Shown here piece by piece: positions 41,415-49,339 of a DNA stretch of 64,000 bases. A program made the position numbers and the translations under genes. The stretch is from the NCBI RefSeq assembly GCF_900109755.1, contig NZ_FOAR01000021.1, positions 42,544-106,543 on the forward strand, written 5' to 3'. The notes under the pieces were generated by a model that was given only the letters and a program-made list of their open reading frames with translations, was not told where the DNA came from and did no database searches. Position 1 is the stretch's first letter. Every line of letters starts with the position of its first letter. Origin of the DNA: Pseudomonas agarici (GTDB lineage Bacteria; Pseudomonadota; Gammaproteobacteria; Pseudomonadales; Pseudomonadaceae).

Positions 41415-42614
41415 ATGTCTGGCAATCGTGGTGTGGTGTATCTGGGCAATGGTCAGGTCGAAGTGCAAAAAATCGACTATCCGAAAATGCAGGACCCGCG
41501 CGGCAAGAAGATCGAGCACGGAGTCATCCTGCGCGTAGTCTCCACCAATATCTGCGGCTCCGACCAGCACATGGTCCGTGGTCGCACCACCGCCCAGGTT
41601 GGTCTGGTTCTGGGTCACGAGATCACCGGTGAAGTGGTCGAGAAGGGCAGTGACGTCGAGAACCTGAAACTCGGCGACCTGGTTTCCGTGCCTTTCAACG
41701 TTGCCTGTGGACGCTGCCGCTCTTGCAAGGAGCAGCACACCGGCGTCTGCCTCACCGTCAACCCGGCCCGTGCCGGTGGCGCCTACGGCTACGTCGACAT
41801 GGGCGATTGGACCGGTGGTCAGGCCGAGTACGTGCTGGTGCCGTATGCCGACTTCAACTTGCTGAAACTGCCGGATCGCGACAAGGCCATGGAGAAAATC
41901 CGCGACCTGACCTGCCTCTCCGACATCCTGCCGACCGGCTACCACGGTGCCGTGACCGCCGGTGTCGGTCCGGGCAGTAGCGTGTATATCGCTGGCGCCG
42001 GTCCGGTTGGCCTGGCCGCCGCCGCCTCGGCGCGCCTGCTGGGTGCCGCTGTCGTCATCATCGGTGACGTCAACCCGATTCGCCTGGCCCACGCCAAGGC
42101 CCAGGGCTTTGAAATCGCCGATCTGTCCCAGGACACGCCGCTGCACGAACAGATTGCGGCGTTGCTGGGCGAGCCGGAAGTGGACTGTGCTGTCGATGCC
42201 GTGGGCTTCGAGGCCCGTGGTCACGGTCATGAGGGCGTCAAGCACGAGGCGCCGGCTACCGTACTCAACTCGCTGATGGGGGTGGTGCGGGTGGCGGGCA
42301 AGATTGGTATTCCAGGGCTGTACGTGACCGAAGATCCGGGCGCGGTGGACGCCGCCGCGAAAATCGGCAGCCTGAGCATCCGCTTTGGCCTCGGCTGGGC
42401 CAAGTCCCACAGTTTCCATACCGGCCAGACTCCCGTGATGAAATACAACCGCCAGTTGATGCAGGCGATCATGTGGGACCGAATCAACATCGCCGAAATC
42501 GTCGGTGTGCAGGTCATCAGCCTGGACCAGGCACCACAAGGTTATGGCGAGTTCGACGCCGGCGTGCCGAAGAAATTCGTGATCGACCCGCACAAGCTGT
42601 TCAGTGCGGCGTAA
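41415..42614 (+). CDS. fdhA: Glutathione-independent formaldehyde dehydrogenase
   Basis: 399 residues, zinc-dependent medium-chain dehydrogenase. Catalytic zinc: Cys in STNICGSDQHM, His in LGHEITGEV. The structural zinc lobe is in VACGRCRSCKEQHTGVC. NAD fold: YIAGAGPVGLAAAASA. It oxidises formaldehyde released by GbcA/DgcA/Sox to formate. It ends the C1 block and is followed by a strong terminator. Confidence 0.95.
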   Translation: MSGNRGVVYLGNGQVEVQKIDYPKMQDPRGKKIEHGVILRVVSTNICGSDQHMVRGRTTAQVGLVLGHEITGEVVEKGSDVENLKLGDLVSVPFNVACGRCRSCKEQHTGVCLTVNPARAGGAYGYVDMGDWTGGQAEYVLVPYADFNLLKLPDRDKAMEKIRDLTCLSDILPTGYHGAVTAGVGPGSSVYIAGAGPVGLAAAASARLLGAAVVIIGDVNPIRLAHAKAQGFEIADLSQDTPLHEQIAALLGEPEVDCAVDAVGFEARGHGHEGVKHEAPATVLNSLMGVVRVAGKIGIPGLYVTEDPGAVDAAAKIGSLSIRFGLGWAKSHSFHTGQTPVMKYNRQLMQAIMWDRINIAEIVGVQVISLDQAPQGYGEFDAGVPKKFVIDPHKLFSAA

Positions 42615-42632
42615 ATAGATCAAGGCGAAACT

Positions 42633-42661
42633 AAAAAGGGCGACTCCGGTCGCCTTTTTTA
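42633..42661 (+). terminator. Intrinsic terminator of fdhA
   Basis: GGCGAC (42639-42644) pairs with GTCGCC (42649-42654) with loop TCCG, preceded by AAAAAG and followed by TTTTTT. Confidence 0.9.
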
Positions 42662-42765
42662 GTCTCTCGTGATGATTGCTCTCATGAGTATCGCCATATT
42701 CAGACGTTCGGGCGTGGAATAAGTGATATTGTCCTGCGCAATCATCTTTACAAAGTATGCGAGGC

Positions 42766-42783
42766 GTTCCCACGTGGGAACGA
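42766..42783. repeat. CGTTCCCACGTGGGAACG palindrome
   Basis: Eighteen-base perfect palindrome, the same repeat family whose halves flank the element at 31696-31882. Common as an intergenic repeat in fluorescent pseudomonads. Confidence 0.65.
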
Positions 42784-42809
42784 TCAAACAAGGAGGCTGG
42801 GTGATTCTT

Positions 42810-43202
42810 CTATTTCTGATACTCAAAAGAGCACTTTGAGATGTCCGAATCGGCGCAGTCTTGCTTTTGCCAGGCTGTTCCGTTCGCCGCTTTCCACTGA
42901 TTGAAAGGTTTCAGGGCCAACCTGATACCCGCCTCGCCGTCGCCTTCATAGCTACAGATGACTGCCTGGCTGTCGGTATTGAACTTGGCATTGGTAAAAT
43001 TAACTTTGCCCAGATAACTCTTGGCGGCATATTCATTTTCTCCCGTCCACATTCGTCCCTCGGGGCCTGGCGCGCTATAACTGAAGCCTCCATCCTTAAG
43101 CGGTTGCTCTTTGATTGCCGTGGCGGGCGGACAGGTGGCGGTATCGGCATAAGCATTGCCTGTGAACAAGGCAATCACCATCAGTCCTAGTCCTACTTTC
43201 AT
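42810..43202 (-). CDS. Small secreted protein, DUF3757-like
   Basis: 130 residues from ATG 43202 (AAGGAA just upstream); an ATG at 43214 adds four residues. Signal peptide VGLGLMVIALFTGNAYA (cleavage about 20). The mature domain has four cysteines (TATCPPATA, VICSYEG, KQDCADS, SKCSFEY) and FSYSAPGPEGRMW, resembling DUF3757. Function unknown. A palindrome like that at 32215 lies 78 bases upstream. Confidence 0.7.
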   Translation of the reverse strand: MKVGLGLMVIALFTGNAYADTATCPPATAIKEQPLKDGGFSYSAPGPEGRMWTGENEYAAKSYLGKVNFTNAKFNTDSQAVICSYEGDGEAGIRLALKPFNQWKAANGTAWQKQDCADSDISKCSFEYQK

Positions 43203-43550
43203 TTTTCCTTGCATGTCTGCTTGCTCACTTATCGATTGAAAGAGCTTTGATGTTGCGCAAAGTCAGTGGTGATGGCTACTGTCAGAATTGACAGGTTCCG
43301 AGGTTGTTTTGAAATAACGCCAGGTTGCTGAATAACAGTGCGGCTATATAAGCGTTGCGATAGTTTGCTCGTTGTCCACTCGGCGTAGGAGGGGAATTCT
43401 GAGGACGTTGGGAGCGTCTCTGCACCTTTGGCGGGCGAGCACGTCTGCGTGCCACCTTCATAGGACAGAAAAAACCAATATGGCAAAAATAGCCAGAATG
43501 GCGTCGCCTTGTTATAGTGAGCCTGTCTTCCTTGTCTGCGAGTCCGCGTC
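43203..43550. other. Intergenic region with palindrome and TA promoter
   Basis: 348 bases without a convincing gene. It holds the ACTGTCAGAATTGACAG palindrome (43280-43296), which may control the minus-strand small gene. A TATAGT -10 box near 43516-43521 probably belongs to the toxin-antitoxin pair. Confidence 0.45.
43280..43296. promoter_or_regulatory. Operator-like palindrome ACTGTCAGAATTGACAG
   Basis: CTGTCA and TGACAG flank GAAT. It matches the palindrome at 32215-32232 in 16 of 17 aligned bases. It lies 78 bases upstream of the DUF3757-like gene. Confidence 0.4.
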
Positions 43551-43895
43551 ATGATTGCCTTGCCTGATCTGCTTGATCTGCCCCGTCAGAACGCGTCCCA
43601 GGTGAAGAACAAGTGGGCCGATGTTGTTCGCCTGGTTCATCAGTCCGGCAGTGTCGCAGTGACCAATCACTCCACGGTGGAAATGGTCTTGCTGGACGCC
43701 GAGACCTACCAGCAGTTGACCGCGCAAGTGCAGGCCTACAAGGCTCGGGAGCAATCGGCGCTGGATGAGCTGACCCAGCGCTTTAATGCGCGCCTGGAGA
43801 GCCTGCAACAACCCGAAGCCGCCCAGGGGCTGCGCTCGTTGCTGGCGGCCAAAGGCAAGCTGGCCAAGCGACCTAAAGCTGGCTCTTCATTCTGA
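43551..43895 (+). CDS. Phd/YefM-type antitoxin
   Basis: 114 residues. The N-terminal Phd/YefM fold reads SQVKNKWADVVRLVHQSGSVAVTN, here shortened to KNKWADVVRLVHQ and VAVTNHSTVEMVLLDAETYQQL. A longer helical C-terminus (REQSALDELTQRFNARLESL) would bind the partner. Its stop shares one base with the following kinase gene (TGATG), the usual antitoxin-first order. It likely represses its own operon. Confidence 0.82.
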   Translation: MIALPDLLDLPRQNASQVKNKWADVVRLVHQSGSVAVTNHSTVEMVLLDAETYQQLTAQVQAYKAREQSALDELTQRFNARLESLQQPEAAQGLRSLLAAKGKLAKRPKAGSSF

Positions 43896-44548
43896 TGGCG
43901 GTGACGCCTGTCGCCGAACGTCCGTTTATTTTTGTCCTGGCCGGCGTCAATGGCGCCGGCAAAAGCTCGATAGGCGGTGCGTTGCTCGCCGAGCATGGGT
44001 TGGATTGGTTTAACCCAGACAGCTTTGCCCGCGAGCTGATCGGTTCATTAGCGATCGAGCCGACCCAGGCCAATGGCTTGGCCTGGGAACACGGTCGTAG
44101 ACAATTGGAACGCGCCCTGTGCGAAGGCCGCAACTATGCTTTCGAGACCACGTTGGGGGGCAATACCATCGCCCTGATGCTCGCCCAGGCGTCGCGGACC
44201 CATGATGTGGTGATGCTGTTTTGTGGCTTGTCTTCGCCGGAGCAGCACCTGCAGCGAGTGCACTTGCGAGTTTCGCGTGGCGGTCATGATATTGCGCCAC
44301 AGAAGATTCGCGAACGTTGGGTCAATTCGCGGATGAACCTGATTGCGCTGATGCCATACCTGACCCATCTGCAAGTCTTTGATAACAGCACCGACGCCGA
44401 GCCCGACGAGGAGATCCCCGACCCGTTGCTCGTGCTGGAGATGGTCGAGGGCCAGATGGTCTATCCCTATCCGCAAGATGCCCAGGCCCTGCGGGCAACG
44501 CCCGAATGGGCACGACCGCTTGTCCAGGCTGCCATCGAGCGCCACTGA
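43895..44548 (+). CDS. Zeta-toxin-like P-loop kinase
   Basis: 217 residues. Walker A GVNGAGKSS (17-25), then WFNPDSFARELIG and a GRNYAFETTLGGNT segment matching the zeta/UDP-GlcNAc-kinase family, in which the substrate base contacts and catalytic Asp lie in the NPD motif. Zeta toxins phosphorylate UDP-GlcNAc and poison wall synthesis; related kinases of unknown target also exist. Normally paired with an epsilon antitoxin; here it is coupled to a Phd-type protein. Confidence 0.8.
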   Translation: MAVTPVAERPFIFVLAGVNGAGKSSIGGALLAEHGLDWFNPDSFARELIGSLAIEPTQANGLAWEHGRRQLERALCEGRNYAFETTLGGNTIALMLAQASRTHDVVMLFCGLSSPEQHLQRVHLRVSRGGHDIAPQKIRERWVNSRMNLIALMPYLTHLQVFDNSTDAEPDEEIPDPLLVLEMVEGQMVYPYPQDAQALRATPEWARPLVQAAIERH

Positions 44549-44647
44549 AGATTATTGCCCTGGGAACAAGCCCGGTTTTTTCGACTCCAACGGGCAGTGC
44601 CAAGCCCCGTGCGCAGGGGCTTTCAGATGACTCAAGAGGTGGTAGCG

Positions 44648-45190
44648 ATGAAGGTTTCACGCGGTGTTGTACTGGTTTCACTGATGGCATTTGCCGCCAC
44701 GCCGGTGTTTGCGGCTTTCAGCCTGAGCGATGCGGCCAATGCGATATCGTCCATGCAGGACGGCAACAAGAACGCCGCCGCGCCGGCCAGCGGCTTGCTC
44801 AGTGCTCTTGGCTCGCAGCTCAATGTCACGCCGGAACAGGCCATCGGTGGTACCGGGGCGATGTTGGGGTTGGCGAAGAACAAACTCAGCGGCAACGATT
44901 ATTCGCAACTGAGCCAGAGCGTACCGGGGCTGGATCAATTGTCCGGTGGTGGTGCCCTGGCCGGGCTCGGTGGTTTGCTCGGCGGGCAGTCGGGTAGCTC
45001 TTCCGCCGTCGGCAATGCTTTGGGCAATGTAAAAAGTCCCACTGACCTGGACAACGCCTTTGGCGCCCTGGGCATGAACAGCGGTATGGTCGGCCAGTTT
45101 GCCCCGATCATTCTCCAGTACTTGGGCGACCAGGGCGTAAGCGGACCGCTGCTGCAGAGCCTGAGCGGAATTTGGGGCGCCGGTAGCTGA
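44648..45190 (+). CDS. Secreted DUF2780 family protein
   Basis: 180 residues from ATG 44648 (AGAGGTGG upstream). Signal peptide ends ATPVFA (about 22). The mature part is low in charge, rich in Gly/Ser/Leu: GLLSALGSQLNVTPEQAIGG, GALAGLGGLLGGQSGSSS. The VTPEQAIGGTGAMLG motif defines DUF2780 (VcgC/VcgE). Function unknown, probably periplasmic. Confidence 0.8.
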   Translation: MKVSRGVVLVSLMAFAATPVFAAFSLSDAANAISSMQDGNKNAAAPASGLLSALGSQLNVTPEQAIGGTGAMLGLAKNKLSGNDYSQLSQSVPGLDQLSGGGALAGLGGLLGGQSGSSSAVGNALGNVKSPTDLDNAFGALGMNSGMVGQFAPIILQYLGDQGVSGPLLQSLSGIWGAGS

Positions 45191-45228
45191 ACCCACTCCC
45201 CACGTCTCCACTCAAAGGTACCGTCCAA

Positions 45229-45729
45229 GTGAAATCGCTTCTTGCCCTGTTGTCCCTCCTGGCCTTGCCCGCCATGGCCGCCGAGCCGACCTTGTACGGG
45301 CGCTACGAATACATCCAACTGCCGGAAATCGGCCAGACCTTCAAGGCCAAGATGGACACCGGTGCCCTGACCGCGTCGCTGTCGGCCAAGGATATCGAGC
45401 TGTTCAAGCGCGACGGCAAGGACTGGGTACGTTTCCGTCTCGGTACCGCCGATGCCGATAACAAGGTCTATGAACACCTGATCTCACGCATCAGTAAGAT
45501 CAAGACTCGCACCGAGGAAGACGAGGACAGTGATGTCGCCGATCCGAGCAAGCGGCCTGTGGTGGACCTGGAAATGTGCCTTGGCAACGTCAAACGCACC
45601 GTGGAAGTCAACCTGACCAACCGCAGCAGCTTCAACTATCCGTTACTGATCGGCGCCAAGGCCCTGCGCGAGTTCGGTGCGGCGGTGAATCCGGCGCGGC
45701 GTTATACCGCTGACAAACCCGACTGCTGA
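45229..45729 (+). CDS. Periplasmic retropepsin-like protease (RimB/DUF785 family)
   Basis: 166 residues, GTG start with AAAGGT upstream. Signal peptide ends AMA (about 17). The active-site motif is K-M-D-T-G-A at 41-46 (D43). Family members were named ATP-dependent zinc proteases but are retropepsin-like. The later block RSSFNYPLLIGAKALREFGA is conserved. It lies 38 bases after the DUF2780 gene; a shared transcript is possible. Confidence 0.82.
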   Translation: MKSLLALLSLLALPAMAAEPTLYGRYEYIQLPEIGQTFKAKMDTGALTASLSAKDIELFKRDGKDWVRFRLGTADADNKVYEHLISRISKIKTRTEEDEDSDVADPSKRPVVDLEMCLGNVKRTVEVNLTNRSSFNYPLLIGAKALREFGAAVNPARRYTADKPDC

Positions 45730-45778
45730 TTGGCGGGCGTGGATGTATTACCGGTTCGAATCAGTTGTGGACGGCGGA

Positions 45779-46486
45779 TCAGAACGAGTGACCGTGCCGA
45801 CTCCGCTGCCAGTGGCTCAATCGTTGCTGCAGGGCCCGCGGGCCATGGATCTGTTGTTTCCGCGCCCGGCTGAATAGGATCAACGCCAGTTCGGCGGTGG
45901 CCAGGGCGTCGGCGCTGGCGTGATGGCGTTCTTCCACCCGAAGGTTGAAGTGAGCGATCCAGTCATCCAGCCCGGCATCGCGCAAACCCGCCTGCGGACA
46001 CAGCATCGGCGCGATGGCGGCCACGTCGAAGAATGGGTGCCGCAAACGATAACCGAGGCTGTCCTTTAGCGCACGGGACAGCATGTGCTGGTCGAACGGG
46101 GCATGGAAGGCCAGCAGTGGGCTGTCGTCGACAAATGTCATGAAGTCCAGCAAAGCCTCGGCCGGGTCGCTGCCCGCCGCCAGGGCACTGGGCCCCAATC
46201 CATGGATCAGTACGCTGGGGTTGATCGGCTGGTTGGTCCGCAAGAGCGTGCGCTCGAAGGATTGCCCGAGGTCGATGGCGCCATCCTCGATCACCACCGC
46301 GCCGATGGCGATCACCAGGTCGCGGTTGAGGTTGAGACCCGTGGTTTCCAGGTCGACCACGATCCAGCGCTGTTCACGCAGCGAGCACTCCTGCAAGGGC
46401 CGCGTCGCCGGCAATTGTCGCAGGCGTTCGCGTTGAGCCGTCGTGAGCGGCGGAGTAGTGGGCTTGAACCAGGCAAACAGCTTCAT
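45779..46486 (-). CDS. DnaQ-type 3'-5' exonuclease (DEDDh)
   Basis: 235 residues. Exo I VVDLETTGL, Exo II LAFHAPFDQHML, Exo III HHASADALATAEL carry the DEDDh residues. It resembles the epsilon-like exonucleases encoded with DUF294 proteins. The ATG overlaps the upstream gene's end by 4 bases, so the two are co-translated. Target nucleic acid unknown. Confidence 0.88.
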   Translation of the reverse strand: MKLFAWFKPTTPPLTTAQRERLRQLPATRPLQECSLREQRWIVVDLETTGLNLNRDLVIAIGAVVIEDGAIDLGQSFERTLLRTNQPINPSVLIHGLGPSALAAGSDPAEALLDFMTFVDDSPLLAFHAPFDQHMLSRALKDSLGYRLRHPFFDVAAIAPMLCPQAGLRDAGLDDWIAHFNLRVEERHHASADALATAELALILFSRARKQQIHGPRALQQRLSHWQRSRHGHSF

Positions 46487-48417
46487 AGCTGATACCGCAG
46501 GGCTAGGCTGCGTTGCAGGCGTTGCGCCTGGCGCAGGGCTTCACGCAGGATGCGCCGGTCCAGGTGATTGAGGCTTTCCGGGTCGACCCGGTTGGAATAC
46601 GGCAGGTTGGCCCGAGTCTGCAATTGGTGCTGCTGCATGCGGGTCTGCTGAATAAAGTGATAGGCCTCTTCATAGGCAGCGCCGTCGAGGGGAGCGATCA
46701 CTTCCCTGACAACTAGCTGTTGCAGGCGAGCCAGGGTGTTGCTGGCCTCGATACCGTTGGCCAGCGCCAGCAGACGGGCGCCGTCGACAAAAGGCGTGAG
46801 GCCTTGGATCTTGAGGTCGAGCGTCGCCTTGTCGGTGCCTTTGCGGCTCAACACGAACTCGCGAAAACGACCTACCGGTGGGCGGTTGCGCAAGGCGTTT
46901 TCGGCCATCATGCGCTGAAACAGCCGGTTTTCGGCAACCTGGCCGAGGATACCCTGGAGTAGCGACTGGCAGGCCTGGTCGTCGCCCCAGACCACCCGTA
47001 GATCGAAATAGATGCTCGATCCCAGCAGGTTTTCCGGCGTCGCTTCGCGAATGAAGGTGGCGAAGCGCTGCGCCCATTCGGCGCGGGACAGGCACAGCTC
47101 GGGGTTGCCAGCCATGATATTGCCCTTGCACAAGGTGAAACCGCACAACGCCAGGCTCTGGTTGATCTGCTGGGCCAGCGGCAGCAGCTTGTCGCGAATT
47201 TCGGCGGCATGTGCCGCGTCGCGAGCCTCGAAGAGGATGCCGTTGTCCTGGTCGGTGTGCAGGGTCTGCTCGCGGCGGCCTTCGCTGCCGAAGCACAGCC
47301 AACTGAAGGGCACGCCCGGATCGCCCTGGTCGTCCAGGGTCAGCTCGATCACCCGGCATACCGTGTGATCGTTGAGCAGGGTGATGATCTGGGTGATCTG
47401 GGTGGAGGAGGCACCGTGGGCGAGCATGCGCTCCACCAATTGGCCGATCTCGCCGCGTATCGTTACCAGGTTTTCCACCTGGGCGGCGGTGCGGATGGTC
47501 CGTGCCAGATGCACCAGGTCGACCCGTTGCAGGGAGAACAGATCGCGCTCGGAGACCACGCCACACAGCCGCCGATCCTTGACCAGGCAGACATGGGCGA
47601 TATGCCGTTCGGTCATGGCGATAGCGGCATCGAAGGCGCTGTGGTCCGGGGTCAGGGCGAACGGCGCGTTGATCATGTGCCGGTCGATGCTCCGGTCGAA
47701 GTCATCGAGGCCGTCGGCCACCACTTGGCGTAGGTCGCGCAGGGTAAAAATGCCCACCGGGGCCTTGCGCTCGTCGACCACCACGATGCTGCCGACCTGC
47801 TGCTTATGCATCAGGGTCACGGCTTCGCGCAGTGGCGTGAGCGGGCCGCAGGTGACCGGGTGACGCATGGCCAGTTCGCCGAGGCGGCTGTTCAGGGAAT
47901 ATTGCGTGCCGAGGGTTTCCACGGCCTTTTGCTGGACCTGCTGGTTCACTTGGTCGAGCAGGCTGCTGACGCAACGCAAGGCGAAATTGCGAAAGCGCTC
48001 GGACAGCGAGAGCAGTTTGATGAAGGCTGGTTTGTTCAGTTGCAGGCAGAAGGTGTCTTCGACCGCCAGGTGCTCGGTGCGGGTGGCGCGTTTGCCCAGC
48101 AACGCGGTCAGCGGGAAGCATTCGCCGATGCTGATTTCGAAGACGGTCTCGGTGCCGCCACGGGCGCCGTGTGGGCGCTCGCCGACGATGCGTCCCTGCT
48201 TGACGATATAGAAGTGCTCCACCGGGCCGTCGGTGGGTTTGATAATGCTCTCGCCCTGACTGTAGAAGCGCAGTTGGCACTGCTCGACCAGATACGCCAG
48301 ATGGGCGTGTTCCATCTGGTTGAAAGGAGGGAAGCGTCGCAGGAACTGCAGGGTGCCGTGAATGTTTTGTAACACCGCGGTCTTGCCTGCCTGGGTGAAG
48401 GTATCGGCTTTGTTCAT
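46483..48417 (-). CDS. cNMP-binding / CBS / DUF294 nucleotidyltransferase
   Basis: 644 residues. Domains in order: cyclic-nucleotide-binding (about 30-150, YSQGESIIKPTDGPVEHFYIVKQG in parts YSQGESI and HFYIVKQGRI), CBS pair (about 180-300, VGSIVVVDERKAPVGIFT, HVCLVKDRRLCGVVSERD), DUF294 nucleotidyltransferase (about 340-480, CFGSEGRREQTLHTDQDNG) and a C-terminal substrate-binding DUF294_C domain. This architecture is thought to be a regulatory nucleotidyltransferase related to GlnD. Coupled to the DnaQ exonuclease. Confidence 0.9.
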   Translation of the reverse strand: MNKADTFTQAGKTAVLQNIHGTLQFLRRFPPFNQMEHAHLAYLVEQCQLRFYSQGESIIKPTDGPVEHFYIVKQGRIVGERPHGARGGTETVFEISIGECFPLTALLGKRATRTEHLAVEDTFCLQLNKPAFIKLLSLSERFRNFALRCVSSLLDQVNQQVQQKAVETLGTQYSLNSRLGELAMRHPVTCGPLTPLREAVTLMHKQQVGSIVVVDERKAPVGIFTLRDLRQVVADGLDDFDRSIDRHMINAPFALTPDHSAFDAAIAMTERHIAHVCLVKDRRLCGVVSERDLFSLQRVDLVHLARTIRTAAQVENLVTIRGEIGQLVERMLAHGASSTQITQIITLLNDHTVCRVIELTLDDQGDPGVPFSWLCFGSEGRREQTLHTDQDNGILFEARDAAHAAEIRDKLLPLAQQINQSLALCGFTLCKGNIMAGNPELCLSRAEWAQRFATFIREATPENLLGSSIYFDLRVVWGDDQACQSLLQGILGQVAENRLFQRMMAENALRNRPPVGRFREFVLSRKGTDKATLDLKIQGLTPFVDGARLLALANGIEASNTLARLQQLVVREVIAPLDGAAYEEAYHFIQQTRMQQHQLQTRANLPYSNRVDPESLNHLDRRILREALRQAQRLQRSLALRYQL

Positions 48418-48747
48418 GACCGCTATCGCTGTTGTCCGTTATTGTTATCGGGCTTTTTTCTGTCGCGTTCGCCCATGGTCGGACGCTTGTTAACGGATGC
48501 CCATTGGACGTAAGTCTAGTGGCTTGCGGCTGTTACTCCCGTTAGTCGTCTGCCTTGTCTGATCGGTGTTCGGCGAGTTTTTCGTACAGATTCTTCGGGT
48601 CGAGAAATAATCTACAGTTAACTCATCGAGTTCTTAATGAAGAGCTTCTTGGAAAACTTTCCGACGAAGTGCACATTGAGTCGCCGTTTAGCAGTGTCTG
48701 ACCACAGTGCCAGGGAATTGGATAGCTAAGGGAAGCTAGAGAACCGT
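48418..48747. other. Divergent intergenic region before the receiver protein
   Basis: 330 bases without a gene. Moderately AT-rich around 48600-48650. It must carry the promoters for the DUF294 operon (minus) and the receiver gene (plus); no clear boxes or palindromes were found. Confidence 0.4.
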
Positions 48748-49191
48748 ATGCCCGAACACGATATTTTGAGCGATGCCGAGCGTGAAGCATTACTTCAGGT
48801 GATGCAGACGCCGCAATTGCCGACCCAATGCGTGCTGATCGTCGATGACGACCGGGACGCCCGCGAGTTGTTGTCGGAAATTTTTATGCTAAATGGCATT
48901 CACTGCCTGACCGCCGCCAGCGGCTGCGTGGCGCTCCAATTGCTGGAGGCGGATCGCTCCATCGGCTTGCTGATCACTGATCTGCGCATGGCCGACGATG
49001 GCCTGGACCTGATTCGCAAAATCCGCAGTTCGGAGCGGGCGGCGCTGCCGATCATCATCGTGTCCGGTCATGCCGGGGTGCGCGATGCCATTGATGCCAT
49101 GCACTTGAGCGTGGTGGATTTCCTGCTCAAGCCGATCGATGTCGAGCATCTGTTGGCATTGGCCAGGCGCGAACTGGGCTTGCTGGCCTAG
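48748..49191 (+). CDS. Stand-alone response-regulator receiver protein
   Basis: 147 residues. A REC domain (about 27-143) follows a 26-residue N-terminal extension. Acidic pocket D33-D35, phospho-acceptor D78 (LLITDLRM), S106 and K128 (FLLKPID). No output domain, so it may act on a partner protein. No histidine kinase nearby. Its TAG stop is the first three bases of a repeat copy. Confidence 0.88.
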   Translation: MPEHDILSDAEREALLQVMQTPQLPTQCVLIVDDDRDARELLSEIFMLNGIHCLTAASGCVALQLLEADRSIGLLITDLRMADDGLDLIRKIRSSERAALPIIIVSGHAGVRDAIDAMHLSVVDFLLKPIDVEHLLALARRELGLLA

Positions 49192-49267
49192 TGGCCTGAG
49201 TCGCTGTTCCTCGCCATGGACGGGTGGTATCCGACTTGAACTACTGAACCAACCGTACAGGCCACTA
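49189..49267. repeat. 79-bp copy of the TAGTGGCC...GGCCACTA repeat
   Basis: Ends TAGTGGCCTG and ACAGGCCACTA. The core keeps GCTGTTCCTCGCCAT from the 163-base copy at 31709. The left end coincides with the stop codon of the receiver gene. Confidence 0.6.
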
Positions 49268-49293
49268 GGCCTTGGGGCGAGATGCCCGAAATG

Positions 49294-49323
49294 AAAAAGC
49301 CCTGATCGTTAAGGATCAGGGCT
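49294..49323 (-). terminator. Intrinsic terminator of glcB
   Basis: AGCCCTGATC (49298-49307) and GATCAGGGCT (49314-49323) form a 10-bp stem with loop of 6. On the minus strand it is followed by TTTTT. Confidence 0.9.
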
Positions 49324-49339
49324 GTTGCGTTTCTTGAGA

